Shown here in pieces: positions 24,820-36,184 of a stretch of DNA of 64,000 nucleotides. Made by a program: the position numbers and the translations under genes. Position 1 is the first letter of the stretch; each line of letters begins with the position of its first letter. Below the pieces are notes generated by a model, which was given only the letters and a program-made list of their open reading frames with translations, searched no databases and had not been told where the DNA came from. This stretch comes from Chryseobacterium sp. Leaf201 (GTDB lineage: Bacteria; Bacteroidota; Bacteroidia; Flavobacteriales; Weeksellaceae), in NCBI RefSeq assembly GCF_001421435.1, contig NZ_LMKA01000101.1:47090-111089 (forward strand), in the 5' to 3' direction.

Positions 24820-26520
24820 ATGCAATTATCAGAACAGGAAATAATCCGGAGAGAAAAGCTGAACAAGCTTGTTGAAATGGGGATCAATGCATTCCCGGCA
24901 GAGGAATATGTAATTACAGATACTACAGAATCTATAAAACAGGATTTCGCTGAAAGTAAACAGGTGAAGATTGCAGGGAGACTGATGTCCAGAAGGATTC
25001 AGGGCAAAGCTTCTTTTGCTGAGTTACAGGATTCTACGGGCAAAATCCAGGTGTATTTTAACAGGGATGAGATCTGCACGGGAGATGACAAGACTTTATA
25101 TAATGAAGTATACAAGCATCTTCTGGATATCGGTGATATCATTGGTGTAGAAGGGGAACTGTTTACTACGCAGGTAGGGGAAAAAACGGTTCTGGTAAAA
25201 AACTTTACCCTTTTAACCAAATCTCTGCGTCCGCTTCCGCAGGCAAAAACAGATGATAACGGCGTAGTGCATGATGCATTCAACGATCCGGAATTAAGAT
25301 ACAGACAGCGTTATGTAGATTTAACGGTGAACCCTCATGTGAAAGAGGTTTTCGTGAAAAGGACAAAACTGTTCAATGCGATGAGGACGTTCTTCAATGA
25401 TGCAGGATACTTTGAAGTGGAAACTCCGATCTTACAGTCGATTCCCGGCGGTGCAGCGGCTAGGCCGTTTATTACGCACCATAATGCCCTGGACATCCCT
25501 TTATATTTAAGGATTGCCAATGAATTATATTTAAAGAGACTGATTGTTGGAGGTTTTGACGGAGTATATGAATTCTCAAAAAACTTCAGAAATGAAGGGA
25601 TGGACAGAACTCACAACCCGGAATTTACCGCTATGGAAATCTATGTAGCCTATAAAGATTACAACTGGATGATGGACTTCACGGAGAAGCTGTTGGAATT
25701 CTGTGCCGTTCAGGTAAACGGAACCACAAAAGCTACTTTTGGTGAATATGAGGTTGATTTCAAAGCACCGTACGAAAGAATTTCCATGACGGATGCGATC
25801 CTGAAGTTCACAGGTTTCGATATTACAGGAAAAACCGAGCAGGAATTATTTGATTTTGCAAAATCCATCGAGATTGACGTGAACGGAACAATGGGCAAAG
25901 GAAAACTGATTGATGAAATCTTCGGCGAAAAATGTGAAGGAAACTTTATCCAGCCGACTTTCATTACGGATTATCCGATTGAGATGTCGCCTTTAACCAA
26001 AAAACACAGAACCAAGGAAGGGCTTACGGAGCGTTTTGAACTGATGGTCTGCGGTAAAGAAATTGCCAATGCCTATTCTGAGCTTAATGACCCGATTGAT
26101 CAGAGGGAACGTTTTGAAGAGCAGCTGAAACTAGCCGAGAAAGGAGATGATGAAGCAGGACAGTTTATTGACGAGGATTTCCTGAGAGCACTGGAATACG
26201 GAATGCCGCCAACATCAGGATTAGGAATCGGAATGGACAGGCTGATCATGTTCTTAACGAATAACGCATCCATCCAGGAAGTACTGTTCTTCCCTCAGAT
26301 GAAACCTGAGAAAACAGTTCCGCAGATTGAACTGGGCGAGGATGAAAAAGTAATCCTTGAAATCCTGAATTCTCAGGAAGAGCCGTTTTCATTGGCCGAG
26401 GTGAAAGAAAGAAGCCAGTTATCCGGTAAAAAGTGGGATAAAGCTTCTAAAACTTTAACGAAGAATAACCTGGTAAAAGTGGAGAAGATAGATGAAAATG
26501 TATTGATGAAATTGGTTTAA
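24820..26520 (+). CDS. lysS: Lysyl-tRNA synthetase, class II
   Basis: A 566-residue class II synthetase: OB-fold anticodon domain (KIAGRLMSRRIQGKASFAEL near residue 50), motif 1 around NAMRTFFNDAGYFEVETPIL, motif 2 NFRNEGMDRTHNPEFT, and motif 3 GLGIGMDRLIMFLT. After the usual end near residue 500 there is an extra ~60-residue Lys/Glu-rich tail (LAEVKERSQLSGKKWDK), which looks like a small winged-helix-type domain often seen in Bacteroidota. It charges tRNA-Lys. It is expressed alone, between its own promoter and a strong terminator. Confidence 0.97.
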   Translation: MQLSEQEIIRREKLNKLVEMGINAFPAEEYVITDTTESIKQDFAESKQVKIAGRLMSRRIQGKASFAELQDSTGKIQVYFNRDEICTGDDKTLYNEVYKHLLDIGDIIGVEGELFTTQVGEKTVLVKNFTLLTKSLRPLPQAKTDDNGVVHDAFNDPELRYRQRYVDLTVNPHVKEVFVKRTKLFNAMRTFFNDAGYFEVETPILQSIPGGAAARPFITHHNALDIPLYLRIANELYLKRLIVGGFDGVYEFSKNFRNEGMDRTHNPEFTAMEIYVAYKDYNWMMDFTEKLLEFCAVQVNGTTKATFGEYEVDFKAPYERISMTDAILKFTGFDITGKTEQELFDFAKSIEIDVNGTMGKGKLIDEIFGEKCEGNFIQPTFITDYPIEMSPLTKKHRTKEGLTERFELMVCGKEIANAYSELNDPIDQRERFEEQLKLAEKGDDEAGQFIDEDFLRALEYGMPPTSGLGIGMDRLIMFLTNNASIQEVLFFPQMKPEKTVPQIELGEDEKVILEILNSQEEPFSLAEVKERSQLSGKKWDKASKTLTKNNLVKVEKIDENVLMKLV

Positions 26521-26540
26521 TACATAATCATAGATAACAA

Positions 26541-26576
26541 AAAAATCCTCTGCAGTTCATTCTGCAGAGGATTTTT
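26541..26576. terminator. Bidirectional terminator between lysS and cydB
   Basis: Perfect 15-bp stem AAAAATCCTCTGCAG / CTGCAGAGGATTTTT, loop TTCATT, with A-run on the left and T-run on the right, between convergent genes. Confidence 0.9.
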
Positions 26577-26598
26577 ATTTACTAAACAGGTTTAATTT

Positions 26599-27642
26599 TT
26601 ACTTAATCGGTGTTTCAGGTTTCGCTGTTTCCTTTAACTGTCTCCGCTGCTTGCTGAAAGAAAACATCAGATAAAATAAAAACGGCAGAATGAAGACGGA
26701 ACCTAATATCAGGGCCCATCCCAATGCTGAAATTGTTTTCGGAGCGGCAATATGTTCCAGTAAAGAGAGGTGCTGCCCGTTGGAAAACAGGATGATGTTG
26801 GGATTATGCTGATAGGTAGCTGCAACCAGGATCATGATCACCTGAAATCCGGCCAGAGCCCGTACGGGAAGCAGTTTCCGGATGTGCATTGCTCTGAGGA
26901 TCAACCCTAAAGAAATGGTGGCGAAAAAAGTGGCCATGATTCCCAGAGGCTTGGAAAAAACCCACATCACCAGAGGAATGTCAGAAATATAAGCCGTGAA
27001 AAAAACCAGAATCCCGGTAATGACTACAAAAATCATGGTTTGTTTTGATTTTTTAATCATCAGGCTCAATTCCATACGGTCTATGGTTTCCCTTAATGCA
27101 AATATTGAGGCAAGATAAGCGCAGATAGAGGCGGTAAATAATCCTACGGCAACCCCAAACCAGTTCAGCCAGCTGAAAATATACAGGTCTAAAAAATTGT
27201 CAGCATTCGGGTTGATAGACCTTGAAATGGTTGCTGCTGCAATCAGTCCTAAAAAGAAAGGTGTCAGCAGGCTTGAAAAATAGAAAATCTGGGTGTAAAC
27301 AGACTGCCACTCGTCCTTTACCGCATCATAATGCCTGAATGTGAATGCCGTTCCCCTGGCAATAATCCCGATAAGCATCAGAACCAAAGGGATATGAAGA
27401 TAGGTGGAAAGGGTAGTGTATACTTCCGGAAAACCCACAAAAAGAATAACAATCGCGATAATCAGCCACATATGATTGGCTTCCCAGACCGGAGCAATAG
27501 ATTCATACATGATGGTCTGTGTTTTGGGACGGTTTTTATCTTTAGTGAAAAGCTCCACGATTCCGGCTCCGAAATCGGCCCCGCCCAAAATAACATACAA
27601 GCAGATAGACAGCCAGAGAAAACCTATAACAACGTAAATCAT
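26599..27642 (-). CDS. cydB: Cytochrome bd quinol oxidase subunit II
   Basis: A 347-residue polytopic membrane protein: YVVIGFLWLSICLYVILGGADFG at the N-terminus (signature GGADFGAG), then SIAPVWEANHMWLI and RGTAFTFRHY. It pairs with CydA to form the bd-type terminal oxidase that reduces oxygen without proton pumping. It overlaps cydA by 4 bp (ATGA). No cydX-like small gene was seen after it. Confidence 0.95.
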   Translation of the reverse strand: MIYVVIGFLWLSICLYVILGGADFGAGIVELFTKDKNRPKTQTIMYESIAPVWEANHMWLIIAIVILFVGFPEVYTTLSTYLHIPLVLMLIGIIARGTAFTFRHYDAVKDEWQSVYTQIFYFSSLLTPFFLGLIAAATISRSINPNADNFLDLYIFSWLNWFGVAVGLFTASICAYLASIFALRETIDRMELSLMIKKSKQTMIFVVITGILVFFTAYISDIPLVMWVFSKPLGIMATFFATISLGLILRAMHIRKLLPVRALAGFQVIMILVAATYQHNPNIILFSNGQHLSLLEHIAAPKTISALGWALILGSVFILPFLFYLMFSFSKQRRQLKETAKPETPIK

Positions 27643-28988
27643 GATTTTTTGTTTTTAGCATTAGGATTAAACTGAGGGTCATTAGGATCATACAATCTCG
27701 GAACCATTTTGATCTGCCTTGTTAAAAGGAAAGCAATTACTAAAGACAATGAGAAGAAAACGGCCGTGAAAAAATAGAAAGAATACTGTATTCCCGGCAT
27801 TGGCGTTACTGCGTCAACAGTTCTCATAATTCCATAGATAATCCAGGGCTGCCTGCCGACTTCTGTTACGGTCCAGCCTGCTTCCAGGGCGATATACCCG
27901 AAAGGCATGGCAATTAAAAATGTTTTCAGCAGCCATCTTCTGTCCAGCCATTCCTTTTTGAAGAACAGGGAGTACAGATAAATCGTTCCGATGATAATCA
28001 TCACCACACCGAAGAAAATCATGGTCTGGAACGCATAGTGTACCACAGCAACAGGCGGCCATTCATCGCGGGGGAAATCATTCAGGCCCTTTACTTCATG
28101 GTTGAAATCATTGGAGACCAAAAAGCTCAGTACCTTCGGAATCTTTATGGCGTATTTCACTTCACCCTTTTCCTCATCAGGAATCCCGCCGATAATAAAA
28201 GCGGCTCCTTTTTCTGTTTCAAAATGCGCTTCCATGGCAGCCAGTTTAATGGGCTGCCTTTCCGCTACCGATTTTGCGGCAGTGTCTCCGGTTAAAGGCG
28301 CTCCGAAAGCTCCGATCAATGCAAAACCTGCTGCAATCCTGAATGCTTTGGTGTGGAATTCAACATTTTTCTTTTTCAGTATCAAATAGGCATGGACGCC
28401 TGCAACAGCAAATCCTGTAGCACAAAAAGCGGCAACGGTCATGTGGAGGGCCTGCGAAAACCAGGCATCATTAAACATGGCTTTTATCGGGTCTATATTT
28501 AAATACTGTCCGTTAACATAATCAAACCCTGCAGGGGAATTCATCCATGCATTGGCGGCAACCACCAGGATCCCCGAAGCCAGCCCGCTCACGCCCACCA
28601 GGAATCCGCAGAACCAGTGGAACCATTTATTGAAGCGGTCCCAGCCATACAGGAAAAACCCGATGGCAATGGCTTCAATAAAAAAAGCCGTTCCTTCCAG
28701 GGAAAAAGGCATCCCGAAAATGGGGCCTGCATGTTTCATAAAGCTGGGCCAGAGCAGCCCCAGCTCAAAGGAAAGCATGGTTCCGGATACCGCACCTGTG
28801 GCAAAAAGGATCGCTACTCCTTTGCTCCAGGCTTTGGTAAGCCCTTTATACACTTCATTTTTTGTTTTTAAATATTTCCAGTGTGCAAAGGCCATCAGGA
28901 AAGGCATCACCATACCGACACATGAGAAAATGATATGAAAACCGAGCGACATGGCCATCTGCGCGCGGGCTGCAAGAAAATCATCCAT
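27639..28988 (-). CDS. cydA: Cytochrome bd quinol oxidase subunit I
   Basis: A 449-residue subunit from ATG 28988 (MDDFLAARAQMAMSLGFHIIF; heme-ligand His 18); an upstream in-frame start at 29021 would add an unlikely tail. The quinol-loop motif KLAAMEAHFETEKGA and GRQPWIIYGIMRT near residue 375 are conserved. The Q-loop looks short, as in most non-enteric bd oxidases. It binds hemes b558, b595 and d and oxidises menaquinol, supporting respiration at low oxygen. Confidence 0.95.
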   Translation of the reverse strand: MDDFLAARAQMAMSLGFHIIFSCVGMVMPFLMAFAHWKYLKTKNEVYKGLTKAWSKGVAILFATGAVSGTMLSFELGLLWPSFMKHAGPIFGMPFSLEGTAFFIEAIAIGFFLYGWDRFNKWFHWFCGFLVGVSGLASGILVVAANAWMNSPAGFDYVNGQYLNIDPIKAMFNDAWFSQALHMTVAAFCATGFAVAGVHAYLILKKKNVEFHTKAFRIAAGFALIGAFGAPLTGDTAAKSVAERQPIKLAAMEAHFETEKGAAFIIGGIPDEEKGEVKYAIKIPKVLSFLVSNDFNHEVKGLNDFPRDEWPPVAVVHYAFQTMIFFGVVMIIIGTIYLYSLFFKKEWLDRRWLLKTFLIAMPFGYIALEAGWTVTEVGRQPWIIYGIMRTVDAVTPMPGIQYSFYFFTAVFFSLSLVIAFLLTRQIKMVPRLYDPNDPQFNPNAKNKKS

Positions 28989-29138
28989 ACTATCAACTTT
29001 TAAGCAAATAAATGTAAGCATAAATTAAAGATATCCCGTATGATTTACAACAGTACCCGTTTAGAGAATAGGTTTTAACTTTGTTTTCTTTCCCAATAAA
29101 TCACTTCTGATTTCTATGCAGAAGCCTTGTTTTTTTGA

Positions 29139-31151
<2,013 letters not shown>

Positions 31152-31175
31152 GTAAATCTTTCAGACATACATTAT

Positions 31176-31206
31176 AAAGACTTCAGAAATGGAGTCTTTT
31201 TTTATG
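31176..31206 (+). terminator. gyrB terminator
   Basis: Stem AAAGACT / AGTCTTT separated by TCAGAAATGG, followed by TTTTT. Confidence 0.75.
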
Positions 31207-31406
31207 TAATAATTTCACTGTGAGCCTTAAAAACTGAATTCATTGTGTGAATGTTAAAAATCAAACCTTTTAATCAAATTTTCAAACTATTTTTTTAAAA
31301 ATTAAGAGTTTATTTATCAGTTCTTTCCGGATTTTATACCATGTTCATTTAAAATTAATTTCAGCAATCCTTTAGATTTCGTTATTTTTGCTAAATTTTA
31401 ATAACC

Positions 31407-33299
31407 ATGATGAAAATATTCTGTATTGGGGCACTTTCGATAGCTTCCTTTTACCACTCGCAGAACTTCCCGGTTTCTGCCATTCCGGACCATTTAAAGA
31501 AGAATGCAGATGCCGTTATCAGGAAAGATTTTACAACCATTCAGATCAATAAAATTGATGATATAAAGTATCAGTATTATACGGTAACCACAGTGCTGAA
31601 CAAAGACGGTGATTCAGATGCGCAGGCGGTTATTCCTTATGAAAAAGGAGATAATATTTCTGATGTGAAAGTCAATATCTATGATGAGTCCGGGAAAAAA
31701 ATAAAATCATATTCAAAATCGGATTTCGGGGATTTTGCGAATAACAATCAGGGAACCTTTTATTCGGATAACAGGGTGATGGCTTTATCACATACACCTA
31801 CACAATATCCTTATACAGTTGAATTTACGTACCAGATCGGTGATGAAAACACTGTTTTCCTGCCGGATTTCATGCCTTTCAGATCTACTAAGGTTTCACT
31901 GGAAGAATCGCAGATGAAAATTATTAATAAATCCGGGATAGAACTTAAAACAAAAACATATCCTTCAAAATACAATTACGCTTCTGTTACCGAAAGTGAA
32001 AATGCAGGCGAAAAACTCTACAGCTACAAAAATGTTCCAGCAATAGATGATGCCAGCCTGTTGCCGCAGCCGGAAAAAATCCTGCCGAAAGTAAGCTTTG
32101 CGCTCACAAGGTTTAATCTAGAAGGCAAGCAGGGAAGCATCAGCAACTGGAAGGATTTCGGAACCTGGTATTACCAGAATATCCTGCAGCCTGTTTTTGT
32201 GTCTACCCCTTCCATTAAAGCAGAAGTGGCATCCCTGAACCTGCAGGGAAGCACGGAAGACAAAGTGAAAAAGCTGTACCAGTACATGCAGGGAAAAACA
32301 AGATATATTTTTGTTGCTCTGGGAATCGGCGGATGGCAGCCGATGCTGCCTGATGAGGTTCAGAAAAAAGGATACGGTGACTGTAAAGGCCTGACAACGT
32401 ATATGAAGACGCTGCTGGATGAAGCAGGCATACCTTCCTATTACTGCAAAATCAATTCGGGGCCTTCAAATATTTCTTTTGATCCTGATTTTCCTAAAAT
32501 GGGCGGCAACCACATTATCCTGATGGTCCCTACTGAAAAAGGAAATATCTGGCTTGAAAATACCTCTCAGCAGATCGCTTTTAACCATTTAGGATATACC
32601 ACAACAGACAGGAATGTGCTGATGGTGAAAAAAGAAGGAATTGAAATTATGGATACCCCTTCCTATACGGCAGACCAGAGCAAAGAACGGCAGCTGTTAA
32701 AAATAAAGCTTAACGAAGACAACAGCATTTCCGGAGAAGGCAATTTTTCATATACCGGGATTCAGTATGACAACAACCTGGTACTATCTGCAATGGCTCC
32801 CAAAGATAGGAATGAAGCCGTAAAAAACCTGATGGATATTTTACATTTCGAGAAAGTTGAGATGAAAAACTTCCTGAATGACAGGGACCATGCGGTTGCA
32901 AAATTTGATCTTGATTTCAAAGCGAATAATTACTCTAAAAATGCAGGCAGCAGTATTATTTTCAGGGCCGTCCCGATTTATTCCAACCAGATATACAAAA
33001 CCGACGAAAACAGGACATTGCCTTTTGAGCTGAGACAGGCTTTCGAGGATGAATATGAAATCAGTTTTGCGCTTCCGGCAAATTATAAAATAGATGAAGT
33101 CCCTGATAATGTTTTGCTTAATTCCGAATTCGGAACCTATAAACTGACTTTTGTAAAGAACGGCAGTGAATTGAAGGTGAACAGAACCATCAGAATCAAC
33201 AAAGGACTGTATCCGAAAGAAAAATACAACGATTACGTTAATTTCAGAAAAAAAACAATCAACACAGACAACTCAAAAATTCTAATTTCTAAGATCTAA
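31407..33299 (+). CDS. DUF3857 transglutaminase-like exported protein (active-type triad)
   Basis: A 630-residue secreted or periplasmic protein (signal MMKIFCIGALSIASFYHSQ). An N-terminal DUF3857 beta domain is followed by a transglutaminase-like core, with Cys 326 in YGDCKGLTTYMKTLL and His 369 in GGNHIILMVP. The expected acidic residue region reads NIWLENTS. A C-terminal beta domain follows. Substrate unknown. It precedes a paralogue by 2 bp, so the two form an operon and may work as a pair. A -7 element TATTTTTG lies at 31383-31390. Confidence 0.85.
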   Translation: MMKIFCIGALSIASFYHSQNFPVSAIPDHLKKNADAVIRKDFTTIQINKIDDIKYQYYTVTTVLNKDGDSDAQAVIPYEKGDNISDVKVNIYDESGKKIKSYSKSDFGDFANNNQGTFYSDNRVMALSHTPTQYPYTVEFTYQIGDENTVFLPDFMPFRSTKVSLEESQMKIINKSGIELKTKTYPSKYNYASVTESENAGEKLYSYKNVPAIDDASLLPQPEKILPKVSFALTRFNLEGKQGSISNWKDFGTWYYQNILQPVFVSTPSIKAEVASLNLQGSTEDKVKKLYQYMQGKTRYIFVALGIGGWQPMLPDEVQKKGYGDCKGLTTYMKTLLDEAGIPSYYCKINSGPSNISFDPDFPKMGGNHIILMVPTEKGNIWLENTSQQIAFNHLGYTTTDRNVLMVKKEGIEIMDTPSYTADQSKERQLLKIKLNEDNSISGEGNFSYTGIQYDNNLVLSAMAPKDRNEAVKNLMDILHFEKVEMKNFLNDRDHAVAKFDLDFKANNYSKNAGSSIIFRAVPIYSNQIYKTDENRTLPFELRQAFEDEYEISFALPANYKIDEVPDNVLLNSEFGTYKLTFVKNGSELKVNRTIRINKGLYPKEKYNDYVNFRKKTINTDNSKILISKI

Positions 33300-33301
33300 G
33301 C

Positions 33302-35233
33302 ATGAAAAAAATCCTCTTTCTGGCATTCTGTTCAGTGAATTTTATATTTGTTGAAGCGCAGAAACACCAGTTCCTTGAACCTCCTAAATTCAGTGATGCC
33401 GATTTATCAAAACAGAAATCGGCGCTGGATGAAAATGCTCCGGCAGAAATTTTATACAAATCCCTGCATTTCAGTATCGACAACAATACGGGCAACCTTG
33501 TTAAAAAAGCGTTTTACAGGGTAAAGATTTATGACAAGGATAAAGCAGAAGACTGGCTGAATCTTGAGGTGCCTCTTTATCAGAACGGAAGCAATCAGGA
33601 AACACTCTCCAAAATGAAGGCTTTTACGTATAACCTTGAAAACGGGGTTTCAGTGGCCACAAAAGTTGATAAAAGCTCAAAATACAAAAGTAAAGAAAGC
33701 AAGTATGTATCAATCAGTAAATTTGCTTTTCCGAATGTGAAAAACGGATCGGTAATCGAATACCAGTATGAAGTGAACTCTCCGTTCCTGTTTATCGTGC
33801 CGGAGATCGTAATTGAAACCGACACGCCTTCCTTATATACGGAATATGTTCTGGACAGCCCTTCCAACATTGCTTATAATGTGAACTATACCGGCTTTCT
33901 GAGCCCTAAGCACCGGGAAGTGGAGGAGAAGACGATGTATGGCGCAAATTACAGGACATACCGGTTTGGCTATGAAAATGTAAAAGGCTTTAAAAGTGAG
34001 AAGTTTGTTAATAATGACATGAATTACCGGACAAAAATCAGTGCCGAACTGCATTCCACCAATTTCCGGGAACTGAAGCTGTATTCCTCATCCTGGGAGC
34101 AGATCAAAGAAAGGCTGTATGAAAATGAAGACTTCGGGGGAGAATTAAAGAAGACAAAACTGGCTAAAGAGCATATGCCGGCCGGAATACCCGGAATGAC
34201 GGATGAAACAGCAAAAGCAAATGCTATTTTTAACTATGTGAAAAACACCTTCACCTGGAACAAAGACCGCGGAATTTATACAGAAGACGGCATTAAAAAA
34301 ATGCTGGAAACAAAGACCGGGAATGCTGCCGAAATCAACCTTTTTCTGGTGATGATGATGCGCGAAGCAGGAATCAAAGCAGATCCGCTTACCATTTCCA
34401 CAGTAAGCAACGGGCTGATTAACATTGCCTCGCCCAATGTTTCAAACATGAACTTTGTGATTGCGGCGATCAGGACGAAAGACGGTTTCCATTTATATGA
34501 CGCTACGGCAAAACAGTCTTCAATGGACCAGCTGCCTCCGAGGGATTGGAACCAGTTCGGGGTTTTAATGGCCAAAGACAAAGTACAGCAGCTGTCCATG
34601 ATCAATGCCAAAACAAGCTTTACCTACCTTACGGCGCAGGCAAAAATTAATGATGACGGAAGTATTTCAGGAACCTATTCGGACCGCGATACGGGAACCT
34701 ATGCGATGTTTGCCAAAGAAAATTATGATGACAATGCCGATAAGTATAAGAAACAGTACAAAGATAATTTTGCCATAGATTTCAATGATATAGATTCTAA
34801 GGTCTTGGAAAGTGGGGATTTTGAAAGCACCATGAAGTTCTCTTCAGAAAACCTGATTGATAAAATCGGAAAGAAAATGATCATCAACCCGATGCTGTTC
34901 CTGAGTAAAAGCTCCAATGAATTTGACCAGGCAGACGCACGGAAATACCTGATTGATTTCACGTCTCCCTTTACCCGGGTAAAAAAGATTGTCCTCGAAA
35001 TTCCGGAAGGCTACACCGTTGAGGAAATGCCTAAAAACAAAAAAATCGTTACCGATGACAAGGAGATTGAGTACAGCTATATTGCAGAACAGAAAGGCAG
35101 AACCGTAGAAGTTATTTCTACCACAAAGATTCTGAGCCCTAATTATCCCAAGGAATATTATCCTGCATTTAAGCAGATCTGGGGCGTTGCCTCCAAGCAG
35201 GAAAACCAGGTAATAAGCCTGGTGAAAAAATAG
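33302..35233 (+). CDS. DUF3857 transglutaminase-like paralogue, catalytic Cys lost
   Basis: A 643-residue exported protein (MKKILFLAFCSVNFIFVEAQ) with the same layout as its upstream neighbour. At the place of the neighbour's GDCKG it reads TGNAAEINLFLVMMMREAG, with Ala 342 where the nucleophilic Cys stands, and the His-containing loop reads MNFVIAAIRTKDGFHLYDAT. The protease or transglutaminase activity is therefore probably lost, and it may bind rather than cut. It shares a transcript with the 31407 gene and ends at a terminator. Confidence 0.85.
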   Translation: MKKILFLAFCSVNFIFVEAQKHQFLEPPKFSDADLSKQKSALDENAPAEILYKSLHFSIDNNTGNLVKKAFYRVKIYDKDKAEDWLNLEVPLYQNGSNQETLSKMKAFTYNLENGVSVATKVDKSSKYKSKESKYVSISKFAFPNVKNGSVIEYQYEVNSPFLFIVPEIVIETDTPSLYTEYVLDSPSNIAYNVNYTGFLSPKHREVEEKTMYGANYRTYRFGYENVKGFKSEKFVNNDMNYRTKISAELHSTNFRELKLYSSSWEQIKERLYENEDFGGELKKTKLAKEHMPAGIPGMTDETAKANAIFNYVKNTFTWNKDRGIYTEDGIKKMLETKTGNAAEINLFLVMMMREAGIKADPLTISTVSNGLINIASPNVSNMNFVIAAIRTKDGFHLYDATAKQSSMDQLPPRDWNQFGVLMAKDKVQQLSMINAKTSFTYLTAQAKINDDGSISGTYSDRDTGTYAMFAKENYDDNADKYKKQYKDNFAIDFNDIDSKVLESGDFESTMKFSSENLIDKIGKKMIINPMLFLSKSSNEFDQADARKYLIDFTSPFTRVKKIVLEIPEGYTVEEMPKNKKIVTDDKEIEYSYIAEQKGRTVEVISTTKILSPNYPKEYYPAFKQIWGVASKQENQVISLVKK

Positions 35234-35261
35234 AAAACCAATAAATTTAAAACATCACAGT

Positions 35262-35289
35262 AAAACCATTCATTTTTTGAATGGTTTTT
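35262..35289 (+). terminator. Terminator of the DUF3857 gene pair
   Basis: AAAACCATTCA / TGAATGGTTTT with a T-rich loop, followed by TTT. It overlaps a possible upstream ATG of the next gene at 35281, which is why ATG 35314 is used there. Confidence 0.8.
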
Positions 35290-35313
35290 GCATATAAGAA
35301 AGAAATTGCAATT

Positions 35314-36141
35314 ATGAAAAATACCTTCGCCGTTCTCGCATTATCCTCTTTCTTTATTTTTTCTGCATGTAAAAAGTCTGAAACCCATATGGATCGTACT
35401 GATAAAGCTGAAGTAAATCAACCGAAGGCATTTACGGTGGATTCTGTACAGGTAAAAGATTCTGTTCAGGTGAGTGATTCCCTTAAAATAAGATATTATT
35501 CCAGGCTGCTGGTTTTTCCAACAATTAAAGATAAAAACCTCTTGGACAGCATTTACTTTGACAATAAAAATATTCAGGATTTTTCTGAAAACGGACTTCA
35601 GGCACTGCTTGAAAAAAACAAAAACGAATATTTTGCCAGTGTTAAAAAAGATTCAAAAGACTTTCTTTCAGACCTTACATTTTCGCAGGAATGGTATTCT
35701 GATACGGGGATGAACATGAAATCAAATAAAAACGGGTATCTCCACATCGAATATGTCTGGGGTTCATACGAAGGCGGTGCGCATGACAATTACGGCTTCT
35801 CAGAAAGGGTATTCGACTTGGAAAACAATAAAAAAGTTGTGCTGAAAGACATTACCTCTATGCCCAAAAGCAAGCTGGAAGCACTCCTCATGAAAAACAT
35901 CAATAAAATAAATAGCGGGACCACCGACAGCAACGGGAAAGTCAATAATTCAGAAATGCTCCTGGTGGATATAATCCCGGCTACGGAAAATTTTTATTTT
36001 GATGAAAAGAACCTGTACTTCCACTACAGCCCGTATGAAATAGCAGCTTTTGCCGCTGGCGATATTACCATCCCGGTTTCATGGCAGGAACTTGAAGATA
36101 CGGTAAACCCTGCATTTAAAGAAAGAATGAAAATTAACTGA
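35314..36141 (+). CDS. DUF4163/DUF3298 (RsiV-like) lipoprotein
   Basis: A 275-residue lipoprotein (MKNTFAVLALSSFFIFSAC, Cys 19). A DUF4163-type region (LTFSQEWYSDTGMNM, HIEYVWGSYEGGAHDNYGF) is followed by the DUF3298 end YLYFHYSPYEIAAFAAGDI-like pattern, i.e. FHYSPYEIAAFAAGDITIP. These domains occur in the extracellular part of RsiV anti-sigma factors and in many stand-alone Bacteroidota lipoproteins. No transmembrane anti-sigma part is present, so function is unknown. It ends at a clear terminator. Confidence 0.8.
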   Translation: MKNTFAVLALSSFFIFSACKKSETHMDRTDKAEVNQPKAFTVDSVQVKDSVQVSDSLKIRYYSRLLVFPTIKDKNLLDSIYFDNKNIQDFSENGLQALLEKNKNEYFASVKKDSKDFLSDLTFSQEWYSDTGMNMKSNKNGYLHIEYVWGSYEGGAHDNYGFSERVFDLENNKKVVLKDITSMPKSKLEALLMKNINKINSGTTDSNGKVNNSEMLLVDIIPATENFYFDEKNLYFHYSPYEIAAFAAGDITIPVSWQELEDTVNPAFKERMKIN

Positions 36142-36147
36142 TATAAA

Positions 36148-36177
36148 TGCTTCCCATCCGGAAGCATTTTTTAATTT
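36148..36177 (+). terminator. Terminator after the RsiV-like gene
   Basis: AATGCTTCC / GGAAGCATT with loop CATCC-like bases, followed by TTTTTAATTTT; it abuts the next promoter. Confidence 0.75.
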
Positions 36178-36179
36178 TG
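36172..36179 (+). promoter_or_regulatory. Promoter -7 element of the lipid kinase gene
   Basis: TAATTTTG ends 5 bases before the ATG at 36185, so the message may be leaderless. Confidence 0.55.
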
Positions 36180-36184
36180 CACCA

